A stretch of DNA of 15,318 nucleotides, from positions 1-15,318 of the forward strand of contig CAIJZG010000132.1 in assembly GCA_903825065.1 (NCBI GenBank), given 5' to 3'. Origin of the DNA: an uncultured Bacteroidota bacterium. GTDB lineage: Bacteria > Bacteroidota > Bacteroidia > Chitinophagales > Chitinophagaceae. The position numbers and the translations under genes are program-made. A model generated the notes under the pieces. It did not search any database. It saw nothing but the letters and a program-made list of their open reading frames with translations, and had not been told where the DNA came from. Of this stretch, positions 7,700 through 13,880 are shown one piece after another. Numbering within the stretch: position 1 is the stretch's first letter; each line of letters starts with the position of its first letter.

Positions 7700-8107
7700 A
7701 TGAAGATAGATATAACATCGGAGATACAGTTTCAAACTGCCCGTTCTGGGGGCAAGGGCGGACAAAATGTGAACAAGGTAGAGACCATGGTGCAGGGTCG
7801 TTGGCATATTCTATCCTCTAAACTTCTTTCAGATGATCAGAAAATACGGATACAAGAAAAGTTAGCTAACCGTATTACAACGGATGGAGATTTGATGGTA
7901 AAATCACAGGAATCAAGAAGCCAGCTGGAAAATAAAAGCCTCGTAATTGAAAAACTGAATGATTTGGTGGCGAAAGCAATGCTACGAAAAAAAGCAAGAA
8001 TGGCAACCAAACCAAGCAAAGCTGCAATTGAAAAAAGAATTGAAAGCAAGAAAAAGAAATCAGAGCACAAATCTTTTCGGAAAAAAATTGATCACCGTAA
8101 CCTCTGA
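7700..8107 (+). CDS. arfB: Alternative ribosome-rescue factor ArfB (peptidyl-tRNA hydrolase, GGQ domain)
   Basis: ArfB (YaeJ) enters stalled ribosomes lacking a stop codon, places its C-terminal tail in the empty mRNA channel and hydrolyses peptidyl-tRNA with a GGQ loop. In this 135-residue protein GGKGGQNVNKVET is at 17-29, with the GGQ at 20-22. A strongly basic, lysine-rich tail runs from about 98 to 133 (RKKARM...KRIESKKKK...FRKK), as ArfB needs. Domain 2-type codon recognition parts of RF1/RF2 are absent, which separates it from true release factors. The chosen start at 7700 gives MKIDITSEIQFQTARSGG, the family N terminus; the frame is open back to 7646 but that would overlap dtd antisense. 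It is divergent from dtd, and the flippase gene follows 78 bp downstream. Confidence 0.94.
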   Translation: MKIDITSEIQFQTARSGGKGGQNVNKVETMVQGRWHILSSKLLSDDQKIRIQEKLANRITTDGDLMVKSQESRSQLENKSLVIEKLNDLVAKAMLRKKARMATKPSKAAIEKRIESKKKKSEHKSFRKKIDHRNL

Positions 8108-8185
8108 GGATTCCGATACTTTTAACAACACATTCTGTACTTTAGCAAACACAAGAAAGGGGAATCCCTATCTGAATAAAAAATA

Positions 8186-9691
8186 TTGACCTTGAGTGGA
8201 ATAAAGAAATTAGCTGGACAAACAATTTGGTATGGTGCAAGTTCCATTGCGGCAAGGTTTATCAATTATTTATTATTACCCTATCTCACTTATAAATTAT
8301 CAAAATCTATATACGGTGAGTTTTCGTTGGTTTATTCTTTTATCCCTTTTATGAATGTGGTCTTTACTTATGGCATGGAAACGGCTTATTTCAGATTTTC
8401 CCATTCGAAAGACAAAGACACTGTTTATAATACCACTAGTATTTCTTTGATCTTTTCAAGTATTATTTTAGGCGCTTTATTAATATTAGCGAGGCAACCT
8501 ATTGCAGATCTTTTATCTGTAGGAACACACCCGGAATATATTATTGTAGCAGCCGGCATCATTGCCATTGATGCACTTTGCAGTATTCCATTTGCAAGAT
8601 TAAGACAGGAAGGGCGGCCAATTAAATTTGCATTCACTAAAATTGGCGGAATAGTTATAAATATTGCAGCAACCTATTTTTTCATCAGCACTATTCCTGA
8701 TTTTTTAAACACGCATCCAACTCATTGGCTGAATAATTATTACAGTCCTAACTGGAGCGTGGGCTATTTATTATTGGCCAATCTTATTCAGAATTTATTT
8801 GTGTTATTGCTTTTAAGCAAAGAGTTCTTTGGATTCAAATGGAAATTTGATGCTGCACTTTGGAGAGAATTAATGATTTATGGAATGCCCCTGATCATTG
8901 CTGGATTTGCAGGAATGATCAATGAAACATTCGACAGAATTATGTTACAGTGGTGGGCACCCGTATCTACTGTTGAAGCAGCTAAAGCAGAAGTCGGAAT
9001 TTATTCTGCTTGTTATAAATTAGCTATGCTTATTTCTTTGGCAGTACAAGCATTTAAAATGGGTGCAGAGCCGTTTTTCTTTTCACAATCTGCCGATAAA
9101 AATGCACCCAAACTGTATGCAAGAATCATGAAGTTCTTCGTAATTACACTTTGCCTCATGTTCTTAATGGTAGCACTTTATTTAGACGTATGGAAGCAAT
9201 TTATTCGCAATCCTGAAATGTGGGTTGGCCTAAAAGTAGTTCCCATCCTACTCCTTGCTAACATGTTCTTAGGTATTTATTATAATCTTAGTGTCTGGTA
9301 TAAATTAGGAAATAAAACAATGGCTGGTGCTTGGATAACTGTTGCAGGAGCCATTATCACACTTGCTATAAACTATACACTTATTCCGCACTTCAGTTAT
9401 ATGGCTTGCGCTTGGGCAACTTTTGCCTGCTATGGAAGTATGATGGTAATTAGTTTTGTCTGGGGCCAGAAAGAATACCCCATCCCCTATGCCTGGAAAA
9501 AATTAGTAGCATATATCGCAATTGTAGTCAGCTTCTTTTTAATTCAAAAAGGAATATTGTATTTCTACCATCCCTTTTGGTTCCAGTTTGCTACCGGTAC
9601 TTTATTATTTTTTGTATTTCTTTGGTTTATCCTTCTTGTAGAAAATAAGGAATTTCAAAAACTTCCTGTAATTGGAAAATACATTCACTAA
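8186..9691 (+). CDS. Polysaccharide/oligosaccharide flippase of the MOP superfamily (Wzx-like)
   Basis: This 501-residue integral membrane protein has a dozen or more hydrophobic segments spread over its whole length and begins with the family-type sequence IKKLAGQTIWYGASSIAARF, followed by YLLLPYLTYKLS and a Y-G-E-F segment. Proteins of this type flip undecaprenyl-linked glycans across the inner membrane. No glycosyltransferase or polymerase gene is adjacent, so the glycan is unknown. The start is TTG: either 8186 or the in-frame TTG at 8192, which would give MSGIKKLAGQ and looks more like relatives. No ATG is available nearby in frame upstream of the conserved region. TACTTTAG at 8138-8145 is a one-mismatch -7 element giving a leader of about 35-45 nt. 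The TAA (9689-9691) directly abuts the stop codon of PPK2 on the other strand. Confidence 0.85.
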   Translation: MTLSGIKKLAGQTIWYGASSIAARFINYLLLPYLTYKLSKSIYGEFSLVYSFIPFMNVVFTYGMETAYFRFSHSKDKDTVYNTTSISLIFSSIILGALLILARQPIADLLSVGTHPEYIIVAAGIIAIDALCSIPFARLRQEGRPIKFAFTKIGGIVINIAATYFFISTIPDFLNTHPTHWLNNYYSPNWSVGYLLLANLIQNLFVLLLLSKEFFGFKWKFDAALWRELMIYGMPLIIAGFAGMINETFDRIMLQWWAPVSTVEAAKAEVGIYSACYKLAMLISLAVQAFKMGAEPFFFSQSADKNAPKLYARIMKFFVITLCLMFLMVALYLDVWKQFIRNPEMWVGLKVVPILLLANMFLGIYYNLSVWYKLGNKTMAGAWITVAGAIITLAINYTLIPHFSYMACAWATFACYGSMMVISFVWGQKEYPIPYAWKKLVAYIAIVVSFFLIQKGILYFYHPFWFQFATGTLLFFVFLWFILLVENKEFQKLPVIGKYIH

Positions 9692-10588
9692 TTACTTTTC
9701 GTTTAACAAAAATTGTTTCGCTTTTTCCAGTGCTGCTTTTGTTTCTTTCGAAACTTGCGGGTAAGCAATATTTAGTTTCTCAAATTGATGATAGATCGCT
9801 AATCCAATTAATATGCGCATATACCATTTGTCATCTGCAGGAATTACATACCATGGCGCATAATCGGTTGAAGTATGGTTAAACATTTCTTCATAAGCAG
9901 ATTGATATTGATCCCAGTATCCACGTTCCTTCATGTCAGCCAATGAAAACTTCCAATTCTTTTTCGGATCATCGATACGCACTAGAAACCTTTTCTTCTG
10001 CTCTTCTTTTGAAACATGCAAAAAGAATTTTAAAATAATAGTTCCATTCTCACTTAAATTTTTTTCAAATCTATTGATCTGATCATATCTTTTTTTCCAG
10101 AACTTTTTATCGATGTCTTTGACAGTTTTAATACCAGGGATATTCTCATTTAAAATATATTCCGGATGCACTTTGGTTACTAAGACATTTTCATAATGAG
10201 ACCGGTTAAAGATGCCAATCTCTCCTCTCGCTGGCAACTCTTTATAATGTCGCCAAAAATAATCATGATCTAGCTCTATTGCTGATGGTGCTTTGAAACT
10301 CGACACTTTAACACCTGAAGGATTTAATCCACTCAATAAATGTTTGATGGTACCATCTTTACCTGCAGCATCCATTGCTTGCAAAACTATTAATACACTT
10401 ATTTCATTATGAGCATATAATTTGTCCTGCATATTTGCTAACTCAAGAACGCCCTTCTGCAACATTGCTTGCGCTTTTACCTTACTCACTGGCTTTTTCT
10501 TTACATTGGTAGATAAAGACTTTAATTTAATCTTTTTATTAGCTTTTATTCTAAAAGCATCGGTATTGATCAGCGTTTTTGTTGCCAT
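9692..10588 (-). CDS. ppk2: Polyphosphate kinase 2 family (polyphosphate:nucleotide phosphotransferase)
   Basis: PPK2 enzymes transfer phosphate between polyphosphate and nucleoside mono- or diphosphates. The 298-residue protein carries the one-domain PPK2 core: Walker A-like DAAGKDGT at 73-80, a substrate segment SFKAPSAIELDHDYFWRHY at about 97-115, Walker B region GEIGIFNRSHYE at 122-133, and the basic lid segment around KKRFLVRIDDPKKNWKFS. An N-terminal extension of about 40 residues is lysine-rich. Whether it prefers AMP, ADP or GDP (classes I-III) cannot be settled by eye. It is convergent with the flippase (zero bases between stops) and divergent from the fRMsr gene over 63 bp, where its minus-strand -7 could be TAACTTTT (10618-10611). 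Confidence 0.93.
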   Translation of the reverse strand: MATKTLINTDAFRIKANKKIKLKSLSTNVKKKPVSKVKAQAMLQKGVLELANMQDKLYAHNEISVLIVLQAMDAAGKDGTIKHLLSGLNPSGVKVSSFKAPSAIELDHDYFWRHYKELPARGEIGIFNRSHYENVLVTKVHPEYILNENIPGIKTVKDIDKKFWKKRYDQINRFEKNLSENGTIILKFFLHVSKEEQKKRFLVRIDDPKKNWKFSLADMKERGYWDQYQSAYEEMFNHTSTDYAPWYVIPADDKWYMRILIGLAIYHQFEKLNIAYPQVSKETKAALEKAKQFLLNEK

Positions 10589-10639
10589 AATTAAATGATA
10601 AAGTAGACATAAAAGTTAATACTATTTTTTTAAATCAAA

Positions 10640-10647
10640 TATCTTTG
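10640..10647 (+). promoter_or_regulatory. -7 promoter element placing the fRMsr transcript start at its start codon
   Basis: TATCTTTG is a full match to TAnnTTTG and ends 4 bases before the ATG at 10652, so transcription should start within a few bases of the ATG. No clear -33 TTTG was found about 20 bp upstream. A CAAA at 10636-10639 directly next to it could be the minus-strand -33 for PPK2. Confidence 0.5.
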
Positions 10648-10651
10648 CACA

Positions 10652-11125
10652 ATGGCAGATGACTTACAAATTGTTAAAGGTGATAAAACCGAACAATACC
10701 AAAACCTGATTCCTCAGATCAAGAGTTTGCTTTTTGGCGAGCCTGATTTAATAGCAAACCTTGCTAACATTACTGCTGCATTGAAAGAACAGTTCGGCTG
10801 GTTTTGGGTGGGGTTTTATATTGTTAAAGAAGATGAGCTAGTGCTAGGCCCATTTCAAGGGCCAGTTGCTTGTACACGCATCAAAAAAGGAAGAGGAGTA
10901 TGCGGCAGTTCTTGGGATAAAGCAGCTACTTTAATTGTTCCTGATGTTGAAAAATTTCCAGGCCATATTGCCTGCAGCAGCATTTCAAAATCAGAAATAG
11001 TTTTACCTGTATTAAAAAATGGAATTGTTTGGGGGGTATTAGATGTTGATAGTGAATTATTGAATCAATTCGATCAGATAGACCAATTTTATTTAGAACA
11101 GATACTCGCATTAATTGAACTTTAA
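10652..11125 (+). CDS. msrC: Free methionine-(R)-sulfoxide reductase, GAF-domain type
   Basis: fRMsr reduces free L-methionine-(R)-sulfoxide, using thioredoxin as the usual electron source. The 157-residue protein is a single GAF domain with the three diagnostic cysteines: C74 (PVACTRI), C84 (GRGVCGSS) and C108 (HIACSS), evenly offset by ten from Cys84/94/118 of the E. coli enzyme. Also present are LGPFQGP at 65-71, SEIVLPV at 114-120 and GVLDVDS at 128-134. These make it an enzyme and not a generic GAF sensor. The ATG at 10652 fits the family length and no alternative Met follows early. It stands alone on this strand; the helicase follows after 190 bp with its own candidate promoter. Confidence 0.94.
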   Translation: MADDLQIVKGDKTEQYQNLIPQIKSLLFGEPDLIANLANITAALKEQFGWFWVGFYIVKEDELVLGPFQGPVACTRIKKGRGVCGSSWDKAATLIVPDVEKFPGHIACSSISKSEIVLPVLKNGIVWGVLDVDSELLNQFDQIDQFYLEQILALIEL

Positions 11126-11181
11126 AATGCTGATTATCAATATAGATAGCTGTCTTAACAAGTCATTTAAAAAAATTAATA

Positions 11182-11189
11182 TAGATTTG
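11182..11189 (+). promoter_or_regulatory. Candidate -7 element for the DEAD-box helicase
   Basis: TAGATTTG matches TAnnTTTG completely. It implies a start near 11193 and a leader of about 120 nt before the TTG at 11316. No convincing -33 TTTG was found at the expected distance, so this is moderate evidence. Confidence 0.4.
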
Positions 11190-11273
11190 CAGTATTCATA
11201 TAGACTCTCTACCGACTGATTATCTACTTCCGTGACAAAGTTTCATCAAGTCAAATCCGGAAAGGTTATATAC

Positions 11274-11293
11274 CACCTGAGCGATTTCAGGTG
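11274..11293 (+). promoter_or_regulatory. Leader hairpin upstream of the helicase start
   Basis: CACCTGA (11274-11280), loop GCGATT, TCAGGTG (11287-11293): a perfect 7-bp stem followed by a U-rich stretch. It ends 22 bases before the TTG start. It could be a leader structure affecting translation or mRNA stability, or a weak attenuator or terminator. The remainder of 11126-11315 shows no reading frame of note. Confidence 0.45.
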
Positions 11294-11315
11294 TTCATTT
11301 TAAATATTATTTATT

Positions 11316-12593
11316 TTGTTATTCGAACAATTAAGCCTTATTGAGCCCATATTAAATGCGCTCAAGAACGAAGGTTACACAACACCCACACCCATTCAGG
11401 AACAAGCCATCCCCAGTATTTTGGAGGGCCGAGATTTGTTAGGATGTGCTCAAACAGGAACTGGAAAAACAGCTGCTTTTGCGATCCCAGTTCTACAGTT
11501 ATTATGTAAAGAAAAATATACGGGTCAGCCTAAAAAAGGAGGCATCAAGGCCCTGATTTTAACACCAACACGCGAACTGGCGATTCAAATTGAAGAAAGC
11601 TTTGCGGCTTATGGAAAAAATTTAGGTCTAAAGCAATTAGTGATTTTTGGTGGTGTTTCTCAAGGAGCTCAAACCCATGCACTTCGCAATGGCGTAGATA
11701 TTTTAATTGCCACACCTGGTAGATTATTGGATTTAATTCAACAACGATTTATCAGACTAAATGATGTTGAGTTCTTTGTGTTAGACGAGGCAGATCGTAT
11801 GCTTGATATGGGTTTTATCCATGATGTAAAAAAAGTAATTACTCTCTTACCAGCAAAAAGACAAACCTTATTTTTCTCTGCAACCATGCCCGCTGAAATT
11901 AGTAATCTGGCTGGAAGTATTTTAAATAATCCAGTAAAAGTAGAAGTAACTCCCGTTTCTTCTACAGCAGAAACTATTCATCAAGCCATTTATTTTGTCG
12001 AAAAAGAAAATAAGAAATTATTATTAGCGCATTTATTAAAGGATAGCAATATTAAATCAGCATTGGTTTTTGCAAGAACTAAACATGGTGCTGATAAAAT
12101 TGTGAAAGACCTCCACAAAGGGAATATTGTAGCTGAAGCTATTCATGGTAATAAATCACAAAATGCTCGTCAACGAGCACTTTCAAATTTTAAATCCGGA
12201 CATACCAGAGTTTTAGTAGCTACTGATATTGCTGCCAGAGGTATTGATGTCGATAACCTTTCGCACGTAATTAATTATGAATTACCAAATGTTCCTGAAA
12301 CTTATGTACACCGAATTGGTAGAACAGGTAGAGCTGGCGCAAGTGGTATTGCCTTTTCCTTTTGTGATGCAGAAGAAAAAGAATTCTTAAGAGATATTCA
12401 GAAATTAATTGGTATTCAAATTCCGTTGGAAGCAGAGCATCCTTATGCAATGGCCAATACTTCATTAAATAATATTTCTACATCTGCAAAACAAAAACCA
12501 GTTCAACGTCATTATCAAGCTAAAGAAAGAAGATCTTTCAGAGGTGGTGATCCTAGACGACATACTGGCAATCAATCTGCTAATAGATATTAA
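11316..12593 (+). CDS. DEAD-box ATP-dependent RNA helicase (RhlE/CsdA-like)
   Basis: This is an ATP-dependent RNA unwinding protein, probably acting in ribosome assembly or cold adaptation as its relatives do. The 425 residues hold all core motifs: Q motif (F3 and PTPIQEQ at 24-30), motif I AQTGTGKT 45-52, PTRELA 84-89, TPGR 133-136, DEAD 157-160, SAT 188-190, ATDIAARGID 302-311 and HRIGRTGR 332-339. The C-terminal tail (about 385-425) is basic, with R, Q, N and G, and unstructured as in RhlE-type proteins. The start is TTG at 11316; the frame is closed at 11301 and the product MLFEQLSLIEPIL aligns with relatives without extension. A leader with a hairpin precedes it and a strong terminator follows three bases after the stop. 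Confidence 0.94.
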   Translation: MLFEQLSLIEPILNALKNEGYTTPTPIQEQAIPSILEGRDLLGCAQTGTGKTAAFAIPVLQLLCKEKYTGQPKKGGIKALILTPTRELAIQIEESFAAYGKNLGLKQLVIFGGVSQGAQTHALRNGVDILIATPGRLLDLIQQRFIRLNDVEFFVLDEADRMLDMGFIHDVKKVITLLPAKRQTLFFSATMPAEISNLAGSILNNPVKVEVTPVSSTAETIHQAIYFVEKENKKLLLAHLLKDSNIKSALVFARTKHGADKIVKDLHKGNIVAEAIHGNKSQNARQRALSNFKSGHTRVLVATDIAARGIDVDNLSHVINYELPNVPETYVHRIGRTGRAGASGIAFSFCDAEEKEFLRDIQKLIGIQIPLEAEHPYAMANTSLNNISTSAKQKPVQRHYQAKERRSFRGGDPRRHTGNQSANRY

Positions 12594-12595
12594 AA

Positions 12596-12630
12596 ATAAT
12601 AGCCGAATGGAAATTCCATTCGGCTATTAT
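12596..12630 (+). terminator. Rho-independent terminator of the helicase gene
   Basis: Perfect 15-bp inverted repeat ATAATAGCCGAATGG / CCATTCGGCTATTAT around the loop AAATT. The 3' arm ends in UAUUAU, but no long U-tract follows. It begins three bases after the helicase stop codon. The interval 12631-12720 up to the YceI stop holds only AT-rich sequence. Confidence 0.8.
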
Positions 12631-12720
12631 ACACCATAAAAAACCTTCTTTATCTTATATACTTTGCCATGAATACTTCTATATTGTTGGCAGTAGTATT
12701 TTTAAAAATCATTTACTTTC

Positions 12721-13320
12721 TTAAAGCTTCGCTAATTTAAGATCAAATTTCAGTTCCACATCATTTCCAGTTTGAACTGTACCCATCATAAAAGTAGGCG
12801 CAGACATCCCAAATTCTTTCATACTGATTTTTTTAGAACCCATTACTGTTATCGATCTATCAGAATTTACTTTACAAGTTGCATTGATCTCCTGGTCTAA
12901 AGTTGTACCGGCAATTGTTAACTTACCATATGATTTAACTGAATAAGTTGTTGCATCCAGTTTAGTAATGGTTGACTGATTTGAGGTGAATGAAATTACT
13001 GGCGACTTATCGCTTTTTAAAGCAACATATGCATTCTTATCCATGGCATCATGGCCACTCTTAAGGCTTTCTGCTTTTGTTGAAAAACTTAGTGCGTTAA
13101 CAGTTGTGATAACTTTTGAAGCATTTATAATAATATTGGCTTCAAACGTTCCTTGATTAGATGTCATATCCCAATCATGCAATGTGGAAGTACCACTTAA
13201 TATTAAAGAAATGCTCTTTTTAGCACTATAGTTTACTTGAGAAAAGGCATTCATAAAGAGAAATGCACAAATGCTGGTAAAAAATAATTTGTAAACGTGG
13301 GTGTTGTTGTACTTTATCAT
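12721..13320 (-). CDS. Secreted YceI-family lipocalin-like protein
   Basis: YceI proteins are small periplasmic beta-barrels that bind isoprenoid or other amphiphilic ligands; most have no assigned role. With the start at 13320 the product is 199 residues, beginning with a signal peptide (MIKYNN..., hydrophobic core FFTSICAFLFMNA, cleavage near AFSQ at about 28). LSGTSTLHDWDM (41-52) is the hallmark N-terminal strand of Bacteroidota members, and the C terminus (GTVQTGNDVELKFDLKLAKL) is a typical final strand. The frame is open to 13368, but the upstream ATG would add 16 polar residues before the signal peptide, so 13320 is preferred. It faces the helicase convergently and is divergent from the tRNA gene; no cytochrome b561 gene, a common partner, is adjacent. 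Confidence 0.88.
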   Translation of the reverse strand: MIKYNNTHVYKLFFTSICAFLFMNAFSQVNYSAKKSISLILSGTSTLHDWDMTSNQGTFEANIIINASKVITTVNALSFSTKAESLKSGHDAMDKNAYVALKSDKSPVISFTSNQSTITKLDATTYSVKSYGKLTIAGTTLDQEINATCKVNSDRSITVMGSKKISMKEFGMSAPTFMMGTVQTGNDVELKFDLKLAKL

Positions 13321-13394
13321 AAAATGGTTTTTGGGTGTAGTTAAATGATAATTTCTGAGTACTATCAATAACTATCACAAAATTCTGAAATATG

Positions 13395-13429
13395 TATAAA
13401 CATTACATGATGTGTGTCAATGTTTTATA
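13395..13429. repeat. Imperfect inverted repeat upstream of YceI
   Basis: TATAAACATTACA (13395-13407) pairs with TGTCAATGTTTTATA (13415-13429) with two single-base bulges and a 7-base loop, giving 13 pairs. It may be an operator or a structure in the YceI leader; AT content makes a chance origin possible. Confidence 0.4.
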
Positions 13430-13573
13430 TGATTCTAATCAGTAGAAATACTGACAATTGTTAGTTTAACAAAACTAGTCTATATATCAAGCCTTATTAT
13501 ATATCTCCAGGTTTATTTATAAACAATGGGAACCAAGTATTTTAATAGTTTTTGCTTTTTGTCGTGAATCACA

Positions 13574-13604
13574 TTGTATTTTATTGGCAAAACCCCTACT
13601 TTTG
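13574..13604 (+). promoter_or_regulatory. Bacteroidota-type promoter for tRNA-Leu
   Basis: TTG at 13574-13576, a 20-base spacer, and TACTTTTG at 13597-13604, which fully matches TAnnTTTG. The predicted start near 13609 leaves about 45 nt of 5' leader to be removed by RNase P before the mature 5' end at 13653. Confidence 0.65.
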
Positions 13605-13652
13605 CGCTCTATCAGAAAATATCCTAAGTAATTTTCTGGTTTCTATTAGGAT

Positions 13653-13734
13653 GCGGATGTGGCGAAATTGGCAGACGCACTAGACTTAGGATCTAGCGCC
13701 GCGAGGCGTGTGGGTTCGACCCCCTCCATCCGCA
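13653..13734 (+). tRNA. tRNA-Leu, anticodon UAG
   Basis: Acceptor arms GCGGATG (13653-13659) and CATCCGC (13727-13733) pair perfectly, with discriminator A at 13734 as expected for leucine. The D arm carries AAATTGGCAGACGC. The anticodon stem CTAGA/TCTAG (13680-13684, 13692-13696) encloses loop CTTAGGA with anticodon TAG at 13687-13689. A long variable arm (CGCCGCGAGGCG type) and T arm GGGTTCGACCCC complete a class II tRNA. CCA is not encoded (ACA follows), so it must be added enzymatically. It reads CUA and, by wobble, other CUN codons. Confidence 0.97.
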
Positions 13735-13758
13735 CAAACTGATAATCAGTTAGTTACA

Positions 13759-13792
13759 TAAAGCTCACTTCGGTGGGCTTTATTATTTTTTT
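13759..13792 (+). terminator. UUCG-tetraloop terminator of tRNA-Leu
   Basis: TAAAGCTCAC (13759-13768), loop TTCG, GTGGGCTTTA (13773-13782): a 10-bp stem with one G-U pair, closed by the extra-stable C(UUCG)G tetraloop and followed by TTATTTTTTT. It separates the tRNA from tig. A 15-base near-palindrome (AACTGAT-A-ATCAGTT, 13737-13751) lies between the tRNA and this hairpin. Confidence 0.88.
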
Positions 13793-13841
13793 AACTTAAC
13801 CAACTCAAAAGAATCTATGTTAGGCTTTTCAGTCAATCCCT

Positions 13842-13849
13842 TACCTTTG
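13842..13849 (+). promoter_or_regulatory. -7 promoter element of tig
   Basis: TACCTTTG is a full match to TAnnTTTG and lies 31 bp upstream of the ATG at 13881; TTAG at 13820-13823 could be a degenerate -33. The predicted leader is about 28 nt, ending in an A-rich run (AAGAAAAAAAAAATAACA) and no Shine-Dalgarno, as usual in this phylum. Confidence 0.55.
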
Positions 13850-13880
13850 CAACCCAAATTTTAAGAAAAAAAAAATAACA

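Larger units (their letters stand above)
13321..13652. other. 332-bp intergenic region between YceI and tRNA-Leu
   Basis: Very AT-rich and without a credible gene. It holds an imperfect inverted repeat (13395-13429), a possible minus-strand -7 element for YceI (CAAAACTA at 13470-13477, read as TAGTTTTG) without a well-spaced -33, and the tRNA promoter at 13574-13604. Nothing else was recognised. Confidence 0.6.

Noticed and set aside
7664..7807. N-terminal extension of dtd by 48 residues
   Set aside because: It would run antisense over the arfB coding region and precede the highly typical DTD N terminus MRVVIQRV.
5011..9691. Defence island or toxin-antitoxin system including the MazG-like gene
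   Set aside because: The MazG-like protein is a house-cleaning pyrophosphohydrolase; no toxin, nuclease, methyltransferase or other defence gene lies nearby.
10652..11125. GAF-domain signalling protein
   Set aside because: The three cysteines at 74, 84 and 108 in their conserved contexts identify free methionine-R-sulfoxide reductase.
12698..12709. 12-bp palindrome ATTTTTAAAAAT downstream of YceI
   Set aside because: It consists only of A/T runs and is expected by chance in such AT-rich sequence; no terminator-like GC stem.
13653..13751. tRNA-Leu 3' end as an integrative-element attachment site
   Set aside because: No integrase, direct repeat of the tRNA end or foreign genes are present; the short palindrome after it is better seen as transcript structure.
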